From Teichococcus aestuarii (GTDB taxonomy: Bacteria > Pseudomonadota > Alphaproteobacteria > Acetobacterales > Acetobacteraceae), in contig NZ_PDOA01000006.1 of NCBI RefSeq assembly GCF_003116135.1, positions 182,299-246,298 of the forward strand: a stretch of DNA of 64,000 nucleotides, read 5' to 3'. Positions 8,613 through 16,961 of this stretch are shown piece by piece (position 1 is the first letter of the stretch; every line of letters starts with the position of its first letter). The notes beneath the pieces were generated by a model. The model had not been told where the DNA came from. It saw only the letters and a list, made by a program, of their open reading frames with translations, and ran no database searches. Made by a program: the position numbers and the translations under genes.

Positions 8613-9004
8613 AGCACGGACTCCGGCGGGGTGGCCCGCGCCGCCGCGGGCCGGCGCCCCTGGCTGCGGCGCCACGCCGCCGGGCTGACGCCCATCGCCC
8701 GCCGGAAGCGCTTGGTCAGGTGCGGCTGGTCGCAGAAGCCGCATTCCTGCGCGATCTCGGACAGGCCAAGCGCCGTGCCCAGCATCATCGCCCGCGCCCG
8801 CGCCAGCCGCCGCTCGAGGATGAAGGCGTGCGGCGAGGTGCCCAGGCTGGCGCGGAAGGCGCGCGAGAAATAGCCGGCGCTGAGCCCCACCAGCCCGGCC
8901 AGGCTGGAGATGGGGATCTCCTCGGCCAGATGCGCGTCCACATGGCGCAGGATCCTGCCGATCTGCCAGGGCGCCAGGCGGCTGGAGAGGGATGCTTGCG
9001 GCAT
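8594..9004 (-). CDS. AraC family transcriptional regulator, DNA-binding domain only
   Basis: This 136-aa protein consists almost entirely of the double helix-turn-helix of AraC/XylS regulators: a first HTH around PISSLAGLVGLSAGYFSRAF and a second around LSEIAQECGFCDQPHLTKRF, followed by the family signature GVSPAAWRR. There is no sensory domain, so it resembles stand-alone SoxS/MarA-like activators. ATG 9004 has GAGG upstream; an in-frame TTG at 9022 is the alternative. It is convergent with the binding-protein gene and divergent from no close gene; the MFS exporter lies upstream on the same strand. Confidence 0.85.
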   Translation of the reverse strand: MPQASLSSRLAPWQIGRILRHVDAHLAEEIPISSLAGLVGLSAGYFSRAFRASLGTSPHAFILERRLARARAMMLGTALGLSEIAQECGFCDQPHLTKRFRRAMGVSPAAWRRSQGRRPAAARATPPESVLQGAAA

Positions 9005-9136
9005 GGTCACGGTCCTCGGCAAGGGCGCCCCGTGGCGCCGCTGCCGGGAGAGTTCCGCCGGTGCCCGGCGGGAGCGAGTGAACTGCCGTGAAAAGCTGTG
9101 AAGCGCCCCGCTGGAGCATCCTCCGGCCGGGCGGAA

Positions 9137-10738
9137 TCAGCCGGGCCGGAGGATGCTCTGGCTGGCCAGGAAATGCCGCACGCGCGGCGCCTCGGGGCCG
9201 GTGTGGAAGCGGTGGAGCTCGGCCTGCAGGTCGGCATCGGCCCGCGCCACGCGGCGGTGCTGGCGCAGGTGCTCGGCCCAGGATTCCACCATGAACCACT
9301 CGACCATCAGCGCCGGATCGGCGGCATCCTCGGCCACGCCCCAGCCATAGGCGCCATCGCGCCGCCGCGCGGCGGAGAGGCGATGGATGGCCGCCAGGAA
9401 CGCGCCCCGCGCCGCGGGCGCGACACGGTACTCGATGAGGACCAGCACTGGCCCCCGGTCCTGCGCCACGGGCGCGGCCAGCAGCGGCTCGGGCCAGTGG
9501 TTGGAAGGGGTGAGGTCCGCCTCGCCGCGCGGCAGGGGGATGCGCCGCAGCACCAGGGCCGAGGCCGCCAGCGCCAGCGCGGCCACCCATAGCGTCCAGG
9601 GCACGCCGAGCGCCTCGGCCACCGCGCCCCAGAGCAGGCTGCCCGCCGTCATCGCGCCGTTGAACACGGTGAGATAGACCGCCAGCGCCCGGCCGCGCAC
9701 CCAGTTGGGCAGGATGGCCTGCGCGGTGCCGTTCAGCCCGGTCAGCGCGGCGATCCAGGCCATGCCGAGCAGCACCAGCACCGCCGGCGCCAGGGCGCGC
9801 GGCGGCGCGAAGGCGAGCAGCGCCATGACGGCGGCGGTGAGCAGGGCCGAGGCCAGCAACACCCCGCCGATGTCGAGGCGCGCGCGCAGCCAGGGCAGCA
9901 CCATGGCGCCGAGGATGGCCCCCGCCCCCACCGCGCCCAGCAGCAGGCCGTAATAGCTGGCGTCGCCGCCGAGCAGTTGCCGCGCCACCAGCGGCAGCAG
10001 CGCCCAGACCGCGCTGGCCAGCAGGAAGAACAGCGCCGCGCGCAGCAGCACCACATGCAGCTCCCGGCTGGCGCGCGCATAGCGCAGCCCGGCGCGGAAG
10101 GCGCCGGCGAAGCGCTCGTCGAGCGGGTCCTCCGCCCGCTTCGCCCGCCGCCAGAGCAGCAGCGCGGCGATGACCACGATATAGCTGGCGACATCCGCCG
10201 CATAGGTGACGGCAGCCCCGAAGCTGGCCAGCAGCAGCCCGCCCGCCGCTGGCCCGATGGCGCGGGCGATGTTGATGCCGAGCGAGTTCAGCGCGACCGC
10301 GTCGCGCGTGTCGCGCGGGGACACCAACTCCGGCACGATGGCTTGCCAGGTGGGCGCCATCAGCGCGGCGCCGATGCCGCCGAGGAAGGTCAGCCCCGCC
10401 AGCGCGGCCACCGAGGCGAGGCCCGCCTGCGCCAGCAGCATCAGCGACAGGCTGACCGCCGCCAGCAGCAGCTGCACGGCGAGGAGGAACTTTCGGCGGT
10501 CGAGGATGTCGGCCAGGACGCCGGCGGGGATGGCCAGCAGGAACACCGGCAGCGTGGCGGCGGCCTGGATCAGCGCCACGGCGGCCGGGCCGGCGGCGGC
10601 CTCGGTGACCAGCCAGGCGCTGGCGACGTCGCGCATGAAGCTGCCGATGTTGCCGATGACGGTCGCGCCCCAGAGCAGCGCGAAGGTGGGCTGCAGCAGC
10701 GGCCCGAAGCCGCCGCGTGCCCGCGGCTCAGCGGCCAT
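9137..10738 (-). CDS. MFS transporter, DHA3/MFS_3 (EntS-like) family with C-terminal ABM-like domain
   Basis: The 533-aa product has about ten to twelve hydrophobic segments in residues 10-410 with the MFS signature LADILDRRKFLL after the second helix, and a soluble tail of roughly 120 residues (LVLIEYRVAP, EWFMVESWAEHLRQH) resembling antibiotic-biosynthesis-monooxygenase folds. This two-part layout is known for the MFS_3 family. It is an inner-membrane drug or metabolite exporter by family. The start at 10738 is 3 bp from a perfect palindrome and overlaps the end of a small upstream ORF by 11 bp, suggesting coupled translation; the longer frame to 10804 lacks support. Confidence 0.82.
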   Translation of the reverse strand: MAAEPRARGGFGPLLQPTFALLWGATVIGNIGSFMRDVASAWLVTEAAAGPAAVALIQAAATLPVFLLAIPAGVLADILDRRKFLLAVQLLLAAVSLSLMLLAQAGLASVAALAGLTFLGGIGAALMAPTWQAIVPELVSPRDTRDAVALNSLGINIARAIGPAAGGLLLASFGAAVTYAADVASYIVVIAALLLWRRAKRAEDPLDERFAGAFRAGLRYARASRELHVVLLRAALFFLLASAVWALLPLVARQLLGGDASYYGLLLGAVGAGAILGAMVLPWLRARLDIGGVLLASALLTAAVMALLAFAPPRALAPAVLVLLGMAWIAALTGLNGTAQAILPNWVRGRALAVYLTVFNGAMTAGSLLWGAVAEALGVPWTLWVAALALAASALVLRRIPLPRGEADLTPSNHWPEPLLAAPVAQDRGPVLVLIEYRVAPAARGAFLAAIHRLSAARRRDGAYGWGVAEDAADPALMVEWFMVESWAEHLRQHRRVARADADLQAELHRFHTGPEAPRVRHFLASQSILRPG

Positions 10739-10946
10739 GGCCGTGGTACCACGGGACGACCGGGAGAAAGGCGCCGGCGAGGCCCGGATGCTCGTGGAAG
10801 GCATCGGCCGTCATGAAACGCTCCTGCCCGGGCGGCAGCGCCCGGCAGCGGTTGGCGATGAAGGTGGCAACCTGGGCGAAGGCGCCGAGCGCCGGCGCGC
10901 CGAGCCGGGCCAGCGCGGGATGCCTGTGGGGCAGCAGGCGCGGCAT
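10728..10946 (-). CDS. Small hypothetical protein (72 aa)
   Basis: I do not recognise this protein. It starts 3 bp after the stop of the amidohydrolase and its stop lies inside the MFS start region, so it fills the gap between two co-directional genes with typical operon spacing. The product is basic and ends PWYHGHGR, with no membrane segment. Position supports it as real and translationally coupled; no family match does. It could equally be an open frame produced by high GC. Confidence 0.45.
   Translation of the reverse strand: MPRLLPHRHPALARLGAPALGAFAQVATFIANRCRALPPGQERFMTADAFHEHPGLAGAFLPVVPWYHGHGR
10741..10754. promoter_or_regulatory. Perfect 14-bp palindrome directly upstream of the MFS start
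   Basis: CCGTGGTACCACGG is fully self-complementary and ends 3 bp before the exporter's ATG (10738). It could be an operator or an RNA element covering the ribosome binding region. No dedicated regulator gene is adjacent. Confidence 0.35.
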
Positions 10947-10949
10947 GGC

Positions 10950-12821
10950 TCAGAAGGCCCAGCAGGAGCAGCCGAGCGCGCCCCAGAAGCCGGCATCCTG
11001 CCCGGCGGGCGTGGCGGCGCCCCAGGCGCGGGCATGGCCGTGCCCGTGCACGCCGCAGGCCGTGGCGCAGCAGGCCGCGAGCCGGGCGAAGGCGCCCCGC
11101 TTCTCCGGGCCGCGCCGGTCCTGGTAGCCGCCGAAGCGGCGCACGGGAGACCAGTCCGGCATCGCCGGCGGCAGCTCCGGCGCCAGCGGCGCGTAGCCGC
11201 CAGTGCCGTGCACGACGCGGCCGCCCACCACCGTCAGCACCGAGGTGATGTCCTGGATCTCGTCGCCGGGAACGTCGAAGTAGTCGCGGTCCAGCACGGC
11301 GAGGTCGGCGAGCTGACCTTCCGCGATCTGGCCCTTCCTGCCTTCCTCGTTGGAGAACCAGGCGACCTTCTCGGTCAGCATGCGCAGCGCCGTCTCGCGG
11401 TCCAGCGTGTTGCGCTCGGGCGTGATGCGGGTGCCGCCGACGGTGCGCCCGGTGGTGAGCCAGGACAGCGCCACCCAGGGGTTGTAGGAGGCGACGCGCG
11501 TGGCATCCGTCCCGGCCGAGACCTTGACGCCCATCTCCAGCATCTTCGCCACGGGGGGCGTGGCCTCGGCGGCGCGGGCGCCGTAACGCTCGACGAAATA
11601 CTCGCCCTGGTAGGCCATGCGGTGCTGCACCGCGACGCCGCCGCCGAGCCGCGCGATGCGCTCGAGCGACCGCTCGCTCACCGTCTCGGCATGGTCGAAG
11701 ATCCAGTGCAGCCCGCCGATCGGCGTCTCGGCATCGACCTTCTCGAACACGTCGAGGGCGCGGGCGATGGTCTGGTCGTAGGTGGCATGCAGCCGCCAGG
11801 GCCAGCGGTTCTGCACCAGAACCCGCACCACCTGCTCCAGCTCCGGTTCCATCGCGGGCGGCATCTCCGGCCGCTCGACGCGGAAATCCTCGAAGTCGGC
11901 GGCGGAATAGACCAGCATCTCGCCGGCGCCGTTCAGGCGGAAATAGTCGTCGCCCTGCCGGTAGGTGTTCTCCGCCGTCCAGCGGAGGAAATCCTCCTTC
12001 TCCTGCCTCGGCTTCTGCGTGAACAGGTTGTAGGCGATGCGCACGGTCAGCTGGCCGTCGGCCGCCAGCTTCTGGATGACCTGGTAGTCCTCCGGGTAGT
12101 TCTGGTTGCCGCCGCCGGCATCGATGGCGCTGGTGACGCCGAGCCGGTTCAGGTCGCGCAGGAAGTGGCGGGTGGAGTTGAGCTGGTAGTCGAAGGGCAG
12201 CTTCGGGCCGCGCGCCAGGGTGGCGTAGAGGATGGTGGCGTTGGGGCGGGCCAGCAGCAGGCCGGTGGGCGTGCCGTCCGGGCCGCGCTGGATCTCGCCG
12301 CCGGGCGGGTTCGGCGTGTCCCTGTCGTAGCCCACGGCGCGCAGGGCGGCGGCGTTCAGCAGCGCGCGGTCATACAGGTGCAGGATGAAGACCGGCGTCT
12401 CCGGCGCGGCGGCGTTGATCTCGTCGAGCGTCGGCAGCCGCTTCTCCACGAACTGGTGCTCGGTGAAGCCGCCGACGATGCGCACCCATTGCGGCGGCGG
12501 CGTGGTGGCGGCCTGCCGCTTCAGCATCGCCATCGCGTCGGCGAGGGAGCGCACGCCGTCCCAGCGCAGCTCCATGTTGTAGTTCAGGCCGCCGCGGATG
12601 AGATGCAGGTGGTTGTCGAACAGGCCGGGGATGAGGCGGCGGCCGGCGAGGTCGATCACCCGCGTGCCGGCGCCGGCGGTGGGCAGGATGTCCCGCGCCG
12701 CGCCCACGGCGCTGAAGCGGCCGGCGGTGATGGCCACCGCCTCGGGCTGCGGGTTGGCGCGGTCCAGCGTGGTGATCCGGCCATTGTGCAGGATCATGTC
12801 GGGGGCGGTGTCGGCGGCCAT
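10950..12821 (-). CDS. YtcJ-like amidohydrolase with Cys-rich C-terminus
   Basis: This 623-aa protein belongs to the metal-dependent amidohydrolase superfamily: the N-terminal beta-sandwich (ILHNGRITTLDRANP) leads into the TIM-barrel metal motif FDNHLHLIRGG, later HATYDQT and FDHAE motifs supply further ligands, and GTDATRVASYNPW carries the catalytic aspartate. YtcJ-type enzymes hydrolyse N-substituted amides. The last 45 residues are unusual, with CCATACG, GHGHARAWG and a terminal CSCWAF. ATG 12821 has GGAG upstream; ATG 12899, which overlaps the XapX stop as ATGA, is an alternative adding 26 residues. It is the third gene of an isochorismatase-XapX-amidohydrolase operon seen in other proteobacteria. 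Confidence 0.82.
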   Translation of the reverse strand: MAADTAPDMILHNGRITTLDRANPQPEAVAITAGRFSAVGAARDILPTAGAGTRVIDLAGRRLIPGLFDNHLHLIRGGLNYNMELRWDGVRSLADAMAMLKRQAATTPPPQWVRIVGGFTEHQFVEKRLPTLDEINAAAPETPVFILHLYDRALLNAAALRAVGYDRDTPNPPGGEIQRGPDGTPTGLLLARPNATILYATLARGPKLPFDYQLNSTRHFLRDLNRLGVTSAIDAGGGNQNYPEDYQVIQKLAADGQLTVRIAYNLFTQKPRQEKEDFLRWTAENTYRQGDDYFRLNGAGEMLVYSAADFEDFRVERPEMPPAMEPELEQVVRVLVQNRWPWRLHATYDQTIARALDVFEKVDAETPIGGLHWIFDHAETVSERSLERIARLGGGVAVQHRMAYQGEYFVERYGARAAEATPPVAKMLEMGVKVSAGTDATRVASYNPWVALSWLTTGRTVGGTRITPERNTLDRETALRMLTEKVAWFSNEEGRKGQIAEGQLADLAVLDRDYFDVPGDEIQDITSVLTVVGGRVVHGTGGYAPLAPELPPAMPDWSPVRRFGGYQDRRGPEKRGAFARLAACCATACGVHGHGHARAWGAATPAGQDAGFWGALGCSCWAF

Positions 12822-12895
12822 GGCGGGGCTCCGGCTGGAAAGGGCGGGGCCGGGGGCGGCGGGGCCCCCGGCGGCGGCGCGGCGCGCGGGGGCGG

Positions 12896-13153
12896 TCATC
12901 CGCTGGTGTCGCGGTTGCCCCGGCCCGGCAGCCGGCCGAACAGGTGCTGCGCGCAATCCTCGCGCAGCACCGAGGCGCCAAGGGAATGCCCCGCCAGCAG
13001 GCGCTTCGCCACAGGAACGGCCTGCTCGCCGAGCAGGATGCCGAGGAGGCCGACCAGCGCCACCACCGGCGGCGCCGGCGAACGGATGTTGAGCAGGCTG
13101 TAGACCACGCCCACCAGCAACCCGGCGCCGAGCGAGAGGAGATAAGGCTTCAT
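12896..13153 (-). CDS. XapX domain-containing small membrane protein
   Basis: The 85-aa product has two hydrophobic stretches (LLSLGAGLLVGVVYSLL and VVALVGLLGILLGEQA) joined by a short IRSPAPP turn, the hallmark of the XapX (DUF1427) family, and a soluble tail ending NRDTSG. The molecular role of XapX is not known; it is named from xanthosine gene clusters. It sits 21 bp downstream of the isochorismatase gene and touches the amidohydrolase reading frame, so it belongs to that operon and may be an accessory membrane protein. Confidence 0.8.
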   Translation of the reverse strand: MKPYLLSLGAGLLVGVVYSLLNIRSPAPPVVALVGLLGILLGEQAVPVAKRLLAGHSLGASVLREDCAQHLFGRLPGRGNRDTSG

Positions 13154-13174
13154 CGCGGCCTCCCCGGCGTCGGG

Positions 13175-13828
13175 TCAGCCCTCGTGGGCGTTGAACATCG
13201 TCTTGGCGTAGGTGATGCCGAGGCCGTAGCCGCCGCCCAGCCGCCTGGCGATGCCGGTGGTCATCTCGTAGGTGCCGGTGCGCGCCCAGTCGCGTTGCAG
13301 CTCCAACAGGTATTGCAGCGCCGTCATCGGCCGCGCGCCGGCCTGGACCATGCGCTCCACCGCCCGCTCATGCGCCTCGGCCGAGATGTCGCCGCAGGCA
13401 TCGGCGACGACATACACCTCGAAGCCCTGGTCGAGCGCGGACAGTGCGGGACCTACGATGCAGACGGAGGTCCAGAGCCCGGCCAGCACGATGCGCGGCT
13501 TGCCGATGCGGTTGACCTCCGCGATCACCGCCGCGTCCTCCCAGGTGTTCATCGAGGTGCGGTCGAGCAGCGCCTGGCCGGGAAAGGGCGCCGTCACCTC
13601 CTCGAACATCGGCCCGGAGAAGGATTTCTCGGCCACGGTGGTGAGGATGGTGGAGACGCCGAAGCCGGCCGCGGCGGCGGAGACGAGGCCGGCGTTGTTG
13701 CGCAGTTGCACCGGGTCGATCGACTTGGTGGCGAAGGCCATCTGCGACTGGAAGTCGATCATGATCAGCGTGTGGTCGCCCGGGTTCAGCAGCAGCCTGC
13801 CGGGGGTCGGGGTCGCGGTGGGGGCCAT
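13175..13828 (-). CDS. Isochorismatase-family cysteine hydrolase, YcaC-like
   Basis: This 217-aa cytosolic protein has the alpha/beta hydrolase core of the isochorismatase family. D25 (LIMIDFQSQ) and C123 (GLWTSVCIVGPAL) are the catalytic pair; the third position lies in DRTSMNTW, with R90 where YcaC also has arginine instead of lysine. It follows YcaC along its whole length (GFEVYVVADACG, RDWARTGTY). Such enzymes hydrolyse amides or related C-N bonds. It is the first gene of the operon with XapX and the YtcJ-like amidohydrolase, which suggests sequential hydrolysis of a nitrogen-containing compound. A 22-bp inverted repeat lies about 94 bp upstream. Confidence 0.88.
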   Translation of the reverse strand: MAPTATPTPGRLLLNPGDHTLIMIDFQSQMAFATKSIDPVQLRNNAGLVSAAAAGFGVSTILTTVAEKSFSGPMFEEVTAPFPGQALLDRTSMNTWEDAAVIAEVNRIGKPRIVLAGLWTSVCIVGPALSALDQGFEVYVVADACGDISAEAHERAVERMVQAGARPMTALQYLLELQRDWARTGTYEMTTGIARRLGGGYGLGITYAKTMFNAHEG

Positions 13829-13921
13829 GGCGGTGTTCTCTCGCGCTGTTGCGTCCGGCCTTCACCCCGACCGCCTCTACGGCGGGGCTTCTGGCGCTGC
13901 GCGCAGCATGGCCCGGCCGCG

Positions 13922-13943
13922 CAACCATGGGCTTGCATGGTTG
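13922..13943. promoter_or_regulatory. Inverted repeat with 8-bp arms upstream of the isochorismatase operon
   Basis: CAACCATG and CATGGTTG are perfect arms around a 6-nt spacer. The element lies between the dctM stop (14011) and the isochorismatase start (13828). No T-run follows on either strand, so an operator is more likely than a terminator, but both are possible. Confidence 0.45.
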
Positions 13944-14010
13944 AGACCTGTTTTCCGGCGGCAACGAGAAGCTGGCGGGCGGGGCGGCGAGGCCCCGCCC
14001 GGCCGCCCGT

Positions 14011-15324
14011 TCAGCCGAGGGCGCGTGGCAGCCACATCGAGATCTGCGGCAGGTAGGTCAGGAGCAGGATGTCGAGCAGCAGCACGAAGTAGAAGGGCAG
14101 CATGCTCTTCAGGATCTGCTCGATCCGCAGCCCGGCTACCTGGCAGGCGACGAAAAGGTTCACCCCCACCGGCGGCGTCGTCATGCCGACCGCGAGGTTC
14201 ACGATCATGATGATGCCGAAATGCACGGGATCAATGCCCATCACCACCGCGACCGGCGTCAGGATCGGCGCCAGGATGGTGATCGCGGCGCCCGTCTCCA
14301 GGAACATCCCCACCAGCAGCAGGAAGATATTGACCAGGAGCAGGAAGACCTTCGGATCGTCCGACAGGGCGATGAAGAAGCGGGCGATCATCTCGGGGAT
14401 GCGGTTGGCCGTCAGCACCCAGCCGAACACGCTGGCGGCCGAGATGATGATCAGGATGACCACCGTGCTGAGCAGCGAGACGCGCAGCGCCGTGAAGAGG
14501 CGCGCCGGCGTCAGCGTGCGGTAGACGGCGGCGCCGACGAAGAGCGCGAAGAACACCGCGACCGCCGCCGCCTCGGTGGGCGTGAAGATGCCGCCATAGA
14601 TGCCGCCCAGGATGATCACCGGCAGCAGCAGCGGCAGCAGCGCCGCGCGGAAGGCCGCGCCGATGCCCTCGGGCTCGCCCAGCACGCCCGGCTCCGCCGC
14701 GCCGCCGGCGGGCGGCGTGACCCGGCCATAGCCGCGGAACCGGCAGATGACATAGACGGTGACCAGCAGCGAGCCGCCGACGAGCAGCCCCGGCACCACC
14801 CCCGCCATGAACAGGCTGCCGATCGAGACCGGCACGCCGGCCGTCAGGGCGAAGATGATCATCGGGATGGAGGGCGGGATGATCACCCCCAGCTCGCCCG
14901 AGGCCGCCTGCACCGAGGTGGCGAAGGGCCGCGGAAAGCCGCGCCGCGCCATGGCCGGGATCAGCGTGCCGCCGATCGCCGCCGTGGTCGCCGCGCTGGA
15001 GCCGGAGATGGCGGCGAAGAACATCGCCGAGACCACCGTCACCAGGCCGAGGCCGCCCGTGGCACGCCCGACCAGCGCCTGGGCGAAGCCGATGAGGCGC
15101 TGCGAGATGCCGCTCGCCTCCATCAGCGCGCCGGCCAGGATGAAGAACGGAATGGCCGTGAGCGGGAAGGAATCGAGGGCGGCGAACATGCGCTGCACCA
15201 TCGCCTGCAGCGGGATGCCGGAGGCGTGCATGGCGAGCGCGGCCGTCCCCGCCAGCGAGATGGCGATGGGCACGCCGAGCGCGAAGAGCAGGAGGAGGGC
15301 GGCGCCGATCGTGATGGGGCTCAT
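14011..15324 (-). CDS. TRAP transporter large permease (DctM family)
   Basis: The 437-aa integral membrane protein has about twelve hydrophobic helices and the DctM hallmarks: FFILAGALMEASG in the N-terminal half, SGSSAATTAAIGGTLIPAM, IIPPSIPMIIF, FTPTEAAAVAVFFAL, and the C-terminal MTTPPVGVNLFV. It forms the Na+-coupled translocation channel for a carboxylate delivered by the periplasmic DctP. It is the last gene of a DctP-DctQ-DctM operon, 9 bp after dctQ. Two upstream beta-hydroxyacid dehydrogenase genes suggest a hydroxy or sugar acid substrate. Confidence 0.93.
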   Translation of the reverse strand: MSPITIGAALLLLFALGVPIAISLAGTAALAMHASGIPLQAMVQRMFAALDSFPLTAIPFFILAGALMEASGISQRLIGFAQALVGRATGGLGLVTVVSAMFFAAISGSSAATTAAIGGTLIPAMARRGFPRPFATSVQAASGELGVIIPPSIPMIIFALTAGVPVSIGSLFMAGVVPGLLVGGSLLVTVYVICRFRGYGRVTPPAGGAAEPGVLGEPEGIGAAFRAALLPLLLPVIILGGIYGGIFTPTEAAAVAVFFALFVGAAVYRTLTPARLFTALRVSLLSTVVILIIISAASVFGWVLTANRIPEMIARFFIALSDDPKVFLLLVNIFLLLVGMFLETGAAITILAPILTPVAVVMGIDPVHFGIIMIVNLAVGMTTPPVGVNLFVACQVAGLRIEQILKSMLPFYFVLLLDILLLTYLPQISMWLPRALG

Positions 15325-15333
15325 GGCGTGTCC

Positions 15334-15885
15334 TCAGTCCACGGGCATTTCTGCGAAGCCGGCGGGCGGCGCGAGAGCGATGGCCAGGGTGTTCACCAGG
15401 GCGAGCAGGCTGCCCAGCGGCACGGCCGCGTAGACATAGGTCATCGGGATCTCCAGCGCGCCGGAGCGCATCCCCTCGACATTGCCCAGGATGATCCAGC
15501 CATAGCTCACCATGACCGCCCAGAAGGCGGCCGAGAGAGAGAGGCTGGCCCAGCGGAGCAGCCGGGCGGGCCGTGGCGGCAGGGCCGCGTTGACCACCTC
15601 GACCGAGGCGAGCATCCCCCGGCGGACGCCGATCCCGACGCCCAGGAACACCGACCAGATCAGGGCGTAGCGGATCACCTCCTCCGACCAGGTGAGCGGC
15701 GCGCCGACGATGTAGCGGGCGATCACCTGCGCGAAGGCCAGCAGCGCGAGGATGCCGAGCGTCACCGCCAGGAAGGCGAGCAGCGCCTCGTTGAAGCGGT
15801 CGACGATCCGGACCCCACGCGCCCATGGCAGGGCGCCCGGGGCGGTGGCCGCGGGCGCGGCCTCGGCGCGTGGGGCGGGGTTCAT
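15334..15885 (-). CDS. TRAP transporter small permease (DctQ family)
   Basis: This 183-aa protein has four hydrophobic helices and the DctQ pattern: a first helix LAFLAVTLGILALLAFAQVIARYIV, the LTWSEEVIRYALIWSVFLG motif with conserved WSEE and the basic GVRRG turn. It pairs with DctM in the inner membrane. The open frame runs much further upstream through the dctP gene antisense to nothing real; the ATG at 15885 is chosen because GGAGAGGAG stands just before it and the hydrophobic core starts about 30 residues in. It lies 20 bp after dctP. Confidence 0.9.
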   Translation of the reverse strand: MNPAPRAEAAPAATAPGALPWARGVRIVDRFNEALLAFLAVTLGILALLAFAQVIARYIVGAPLTWSEEVIRYALIWSVFLGVGIGVRRGMLASVEVVNAALPPRPARLLRWASLSLSAAFWAVMVSYGWIILGNVEGMRSGALEIPMTYVYAAVPLGSLLALVNTLAIALAPPAGFAEMPVD

Positions 15886-15905
15886 GGCGCTCCTCTCCCC
15901 TCCCT

Positions 15906-16901
15906 TCAGCGCGCGGCGGGGGCGCCGACGGCGACCACCTTCTCGTACAGCGCGGCGATCGACGGGAAGGACGCCTTCACGAAGGCGGGCCCCACCTTGG
16001 CGCGGAACGGCGCCTTGTCCGGCTCGATCAGGGTCATGCGCTGCTCCTGCAGCATCCGGAGGAAGGCGGTCTCGCCCTTGGCGACCTCCTCGGCGGCGAA
16101 GGCCTGCGCGGCGCCGGTCGCGGCCGCCTGCACCGCCTTGCGCTGCGCCTCGGGCAGCCGGTTCAGCCGGCTGGCGCTCATCACGATGACGATGGGCTCG
16201 TAGGAATGCTCGGTGCGCACGAGGTACTTGACCACCTCGGAGAATTTCGAGCTTTCGATCAGCGAGAGCGGGTTCTCCTGCCCGTCGATCACGCCCTGCT
16301 GCAGGGCGCTGAACACCTCGCCGAAGTTCATCGGCGTCGGCGCGGCGCCGAGCGCCTTCCAGGAGGCCACCGACACCGGGCTGTCCGGCACGCGGATCTT
16401 GAGGCCGGAGAGATCGGCGGGCGAGCGCACCGGCGCCTTGGTCGTCAGCCAGCGCGGCCCGCGCAGCCAGTAGGCGAGGATCTGCAGGCCGGATTCCTTG
16501 CGGACGGCCTCGGTGACCTCCTGGCCGATGGGGCCGTTGAAGACCTGCCCGAAATGCGCCGCGTCGCGGATCATGAAGGGCATGGCGAAGATCTTCGCCG
16601 TGTCCGAGGCGGCGGTGAGGACACCGGCGCCGCCCACCCAGATGTCGTTCGAGCCGAAGCGCAGGCCCTCGACCAGCTCGCGGTCGCTGCCGAGCGTGCT
16701 GCCGCCGTAGATCTCCACCTTCACCGCGCCATTGGTCGCCTGCGCGACATCGGCGGCGAAGCGCTCGGCGGCGCGGGCATGGATCTCGGCCGCCGGCCAG
16801 ACATGGCCGAGCTTCAGAACGGTCTGCGCGAAGGCGCCGCCCGGCAGCATGATGGAGGAAGCCAGCGCGGCCGCGGCGAAGGCCGCCTTGAGACTGAACA
16901 T
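15906..16901 (-). CDS. TRAP transporter substrate-binding protein (DctP family)
   Basis: The 331-aa product has a signal peptide (MFSLKAAFAAAALASSIML, cleaved after GGAFAQ) and the DctP fold: LGHVWPAAEIHARAAERFA, the GGSTLGSDRELVEGLRFG strand, the carboxylate-anchoring arginine region GLKIRVPDSPV and the downstream GVIDGQENPLSLIES. It captures a carboxylate in the periplasm for the DctQM permease encoded next. The gene starts 60 bp after the upstream dehydrogenase. Which acid it binds cannot be read from the sequence. Confidence 0.92.
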   Translation of the reverse strand: MFSLKAAFAAAALASSIMLPGGAFAQTVLKLGHVWPAAEIHARAAERFAADVAQATNGAVKVEIYGGSTLGSDRELVEGLRFGSNDIWVGGAGVLTAASDTAKIFAMPFMIRDAAHFGQVFNGPIGQEVTEAVRKESGLQILAYWLRGPRWLTTKAPVRSPADLSGLKIRVPDSPVSVASWKALGAAPTPMNFGEVFSALQQGVIDGQENPLSLIESSKFSEVVKYLVRTEHSYEPIVIVMSASRLNRLPEAQRKAVQAAATGAAQAFAAEEVAKGETAFLRMLQEQRMTLIEPDKAPFRAKVGPAFVKASFPSIAALYEKVVAVGAPAAR

Positions 16902-16961
16902 TTTTCTTCTCCTGCTTTCCTGGAAGTTCCCTGTCCGCCGGAAGGCGCCCGGCGGGGCGTC

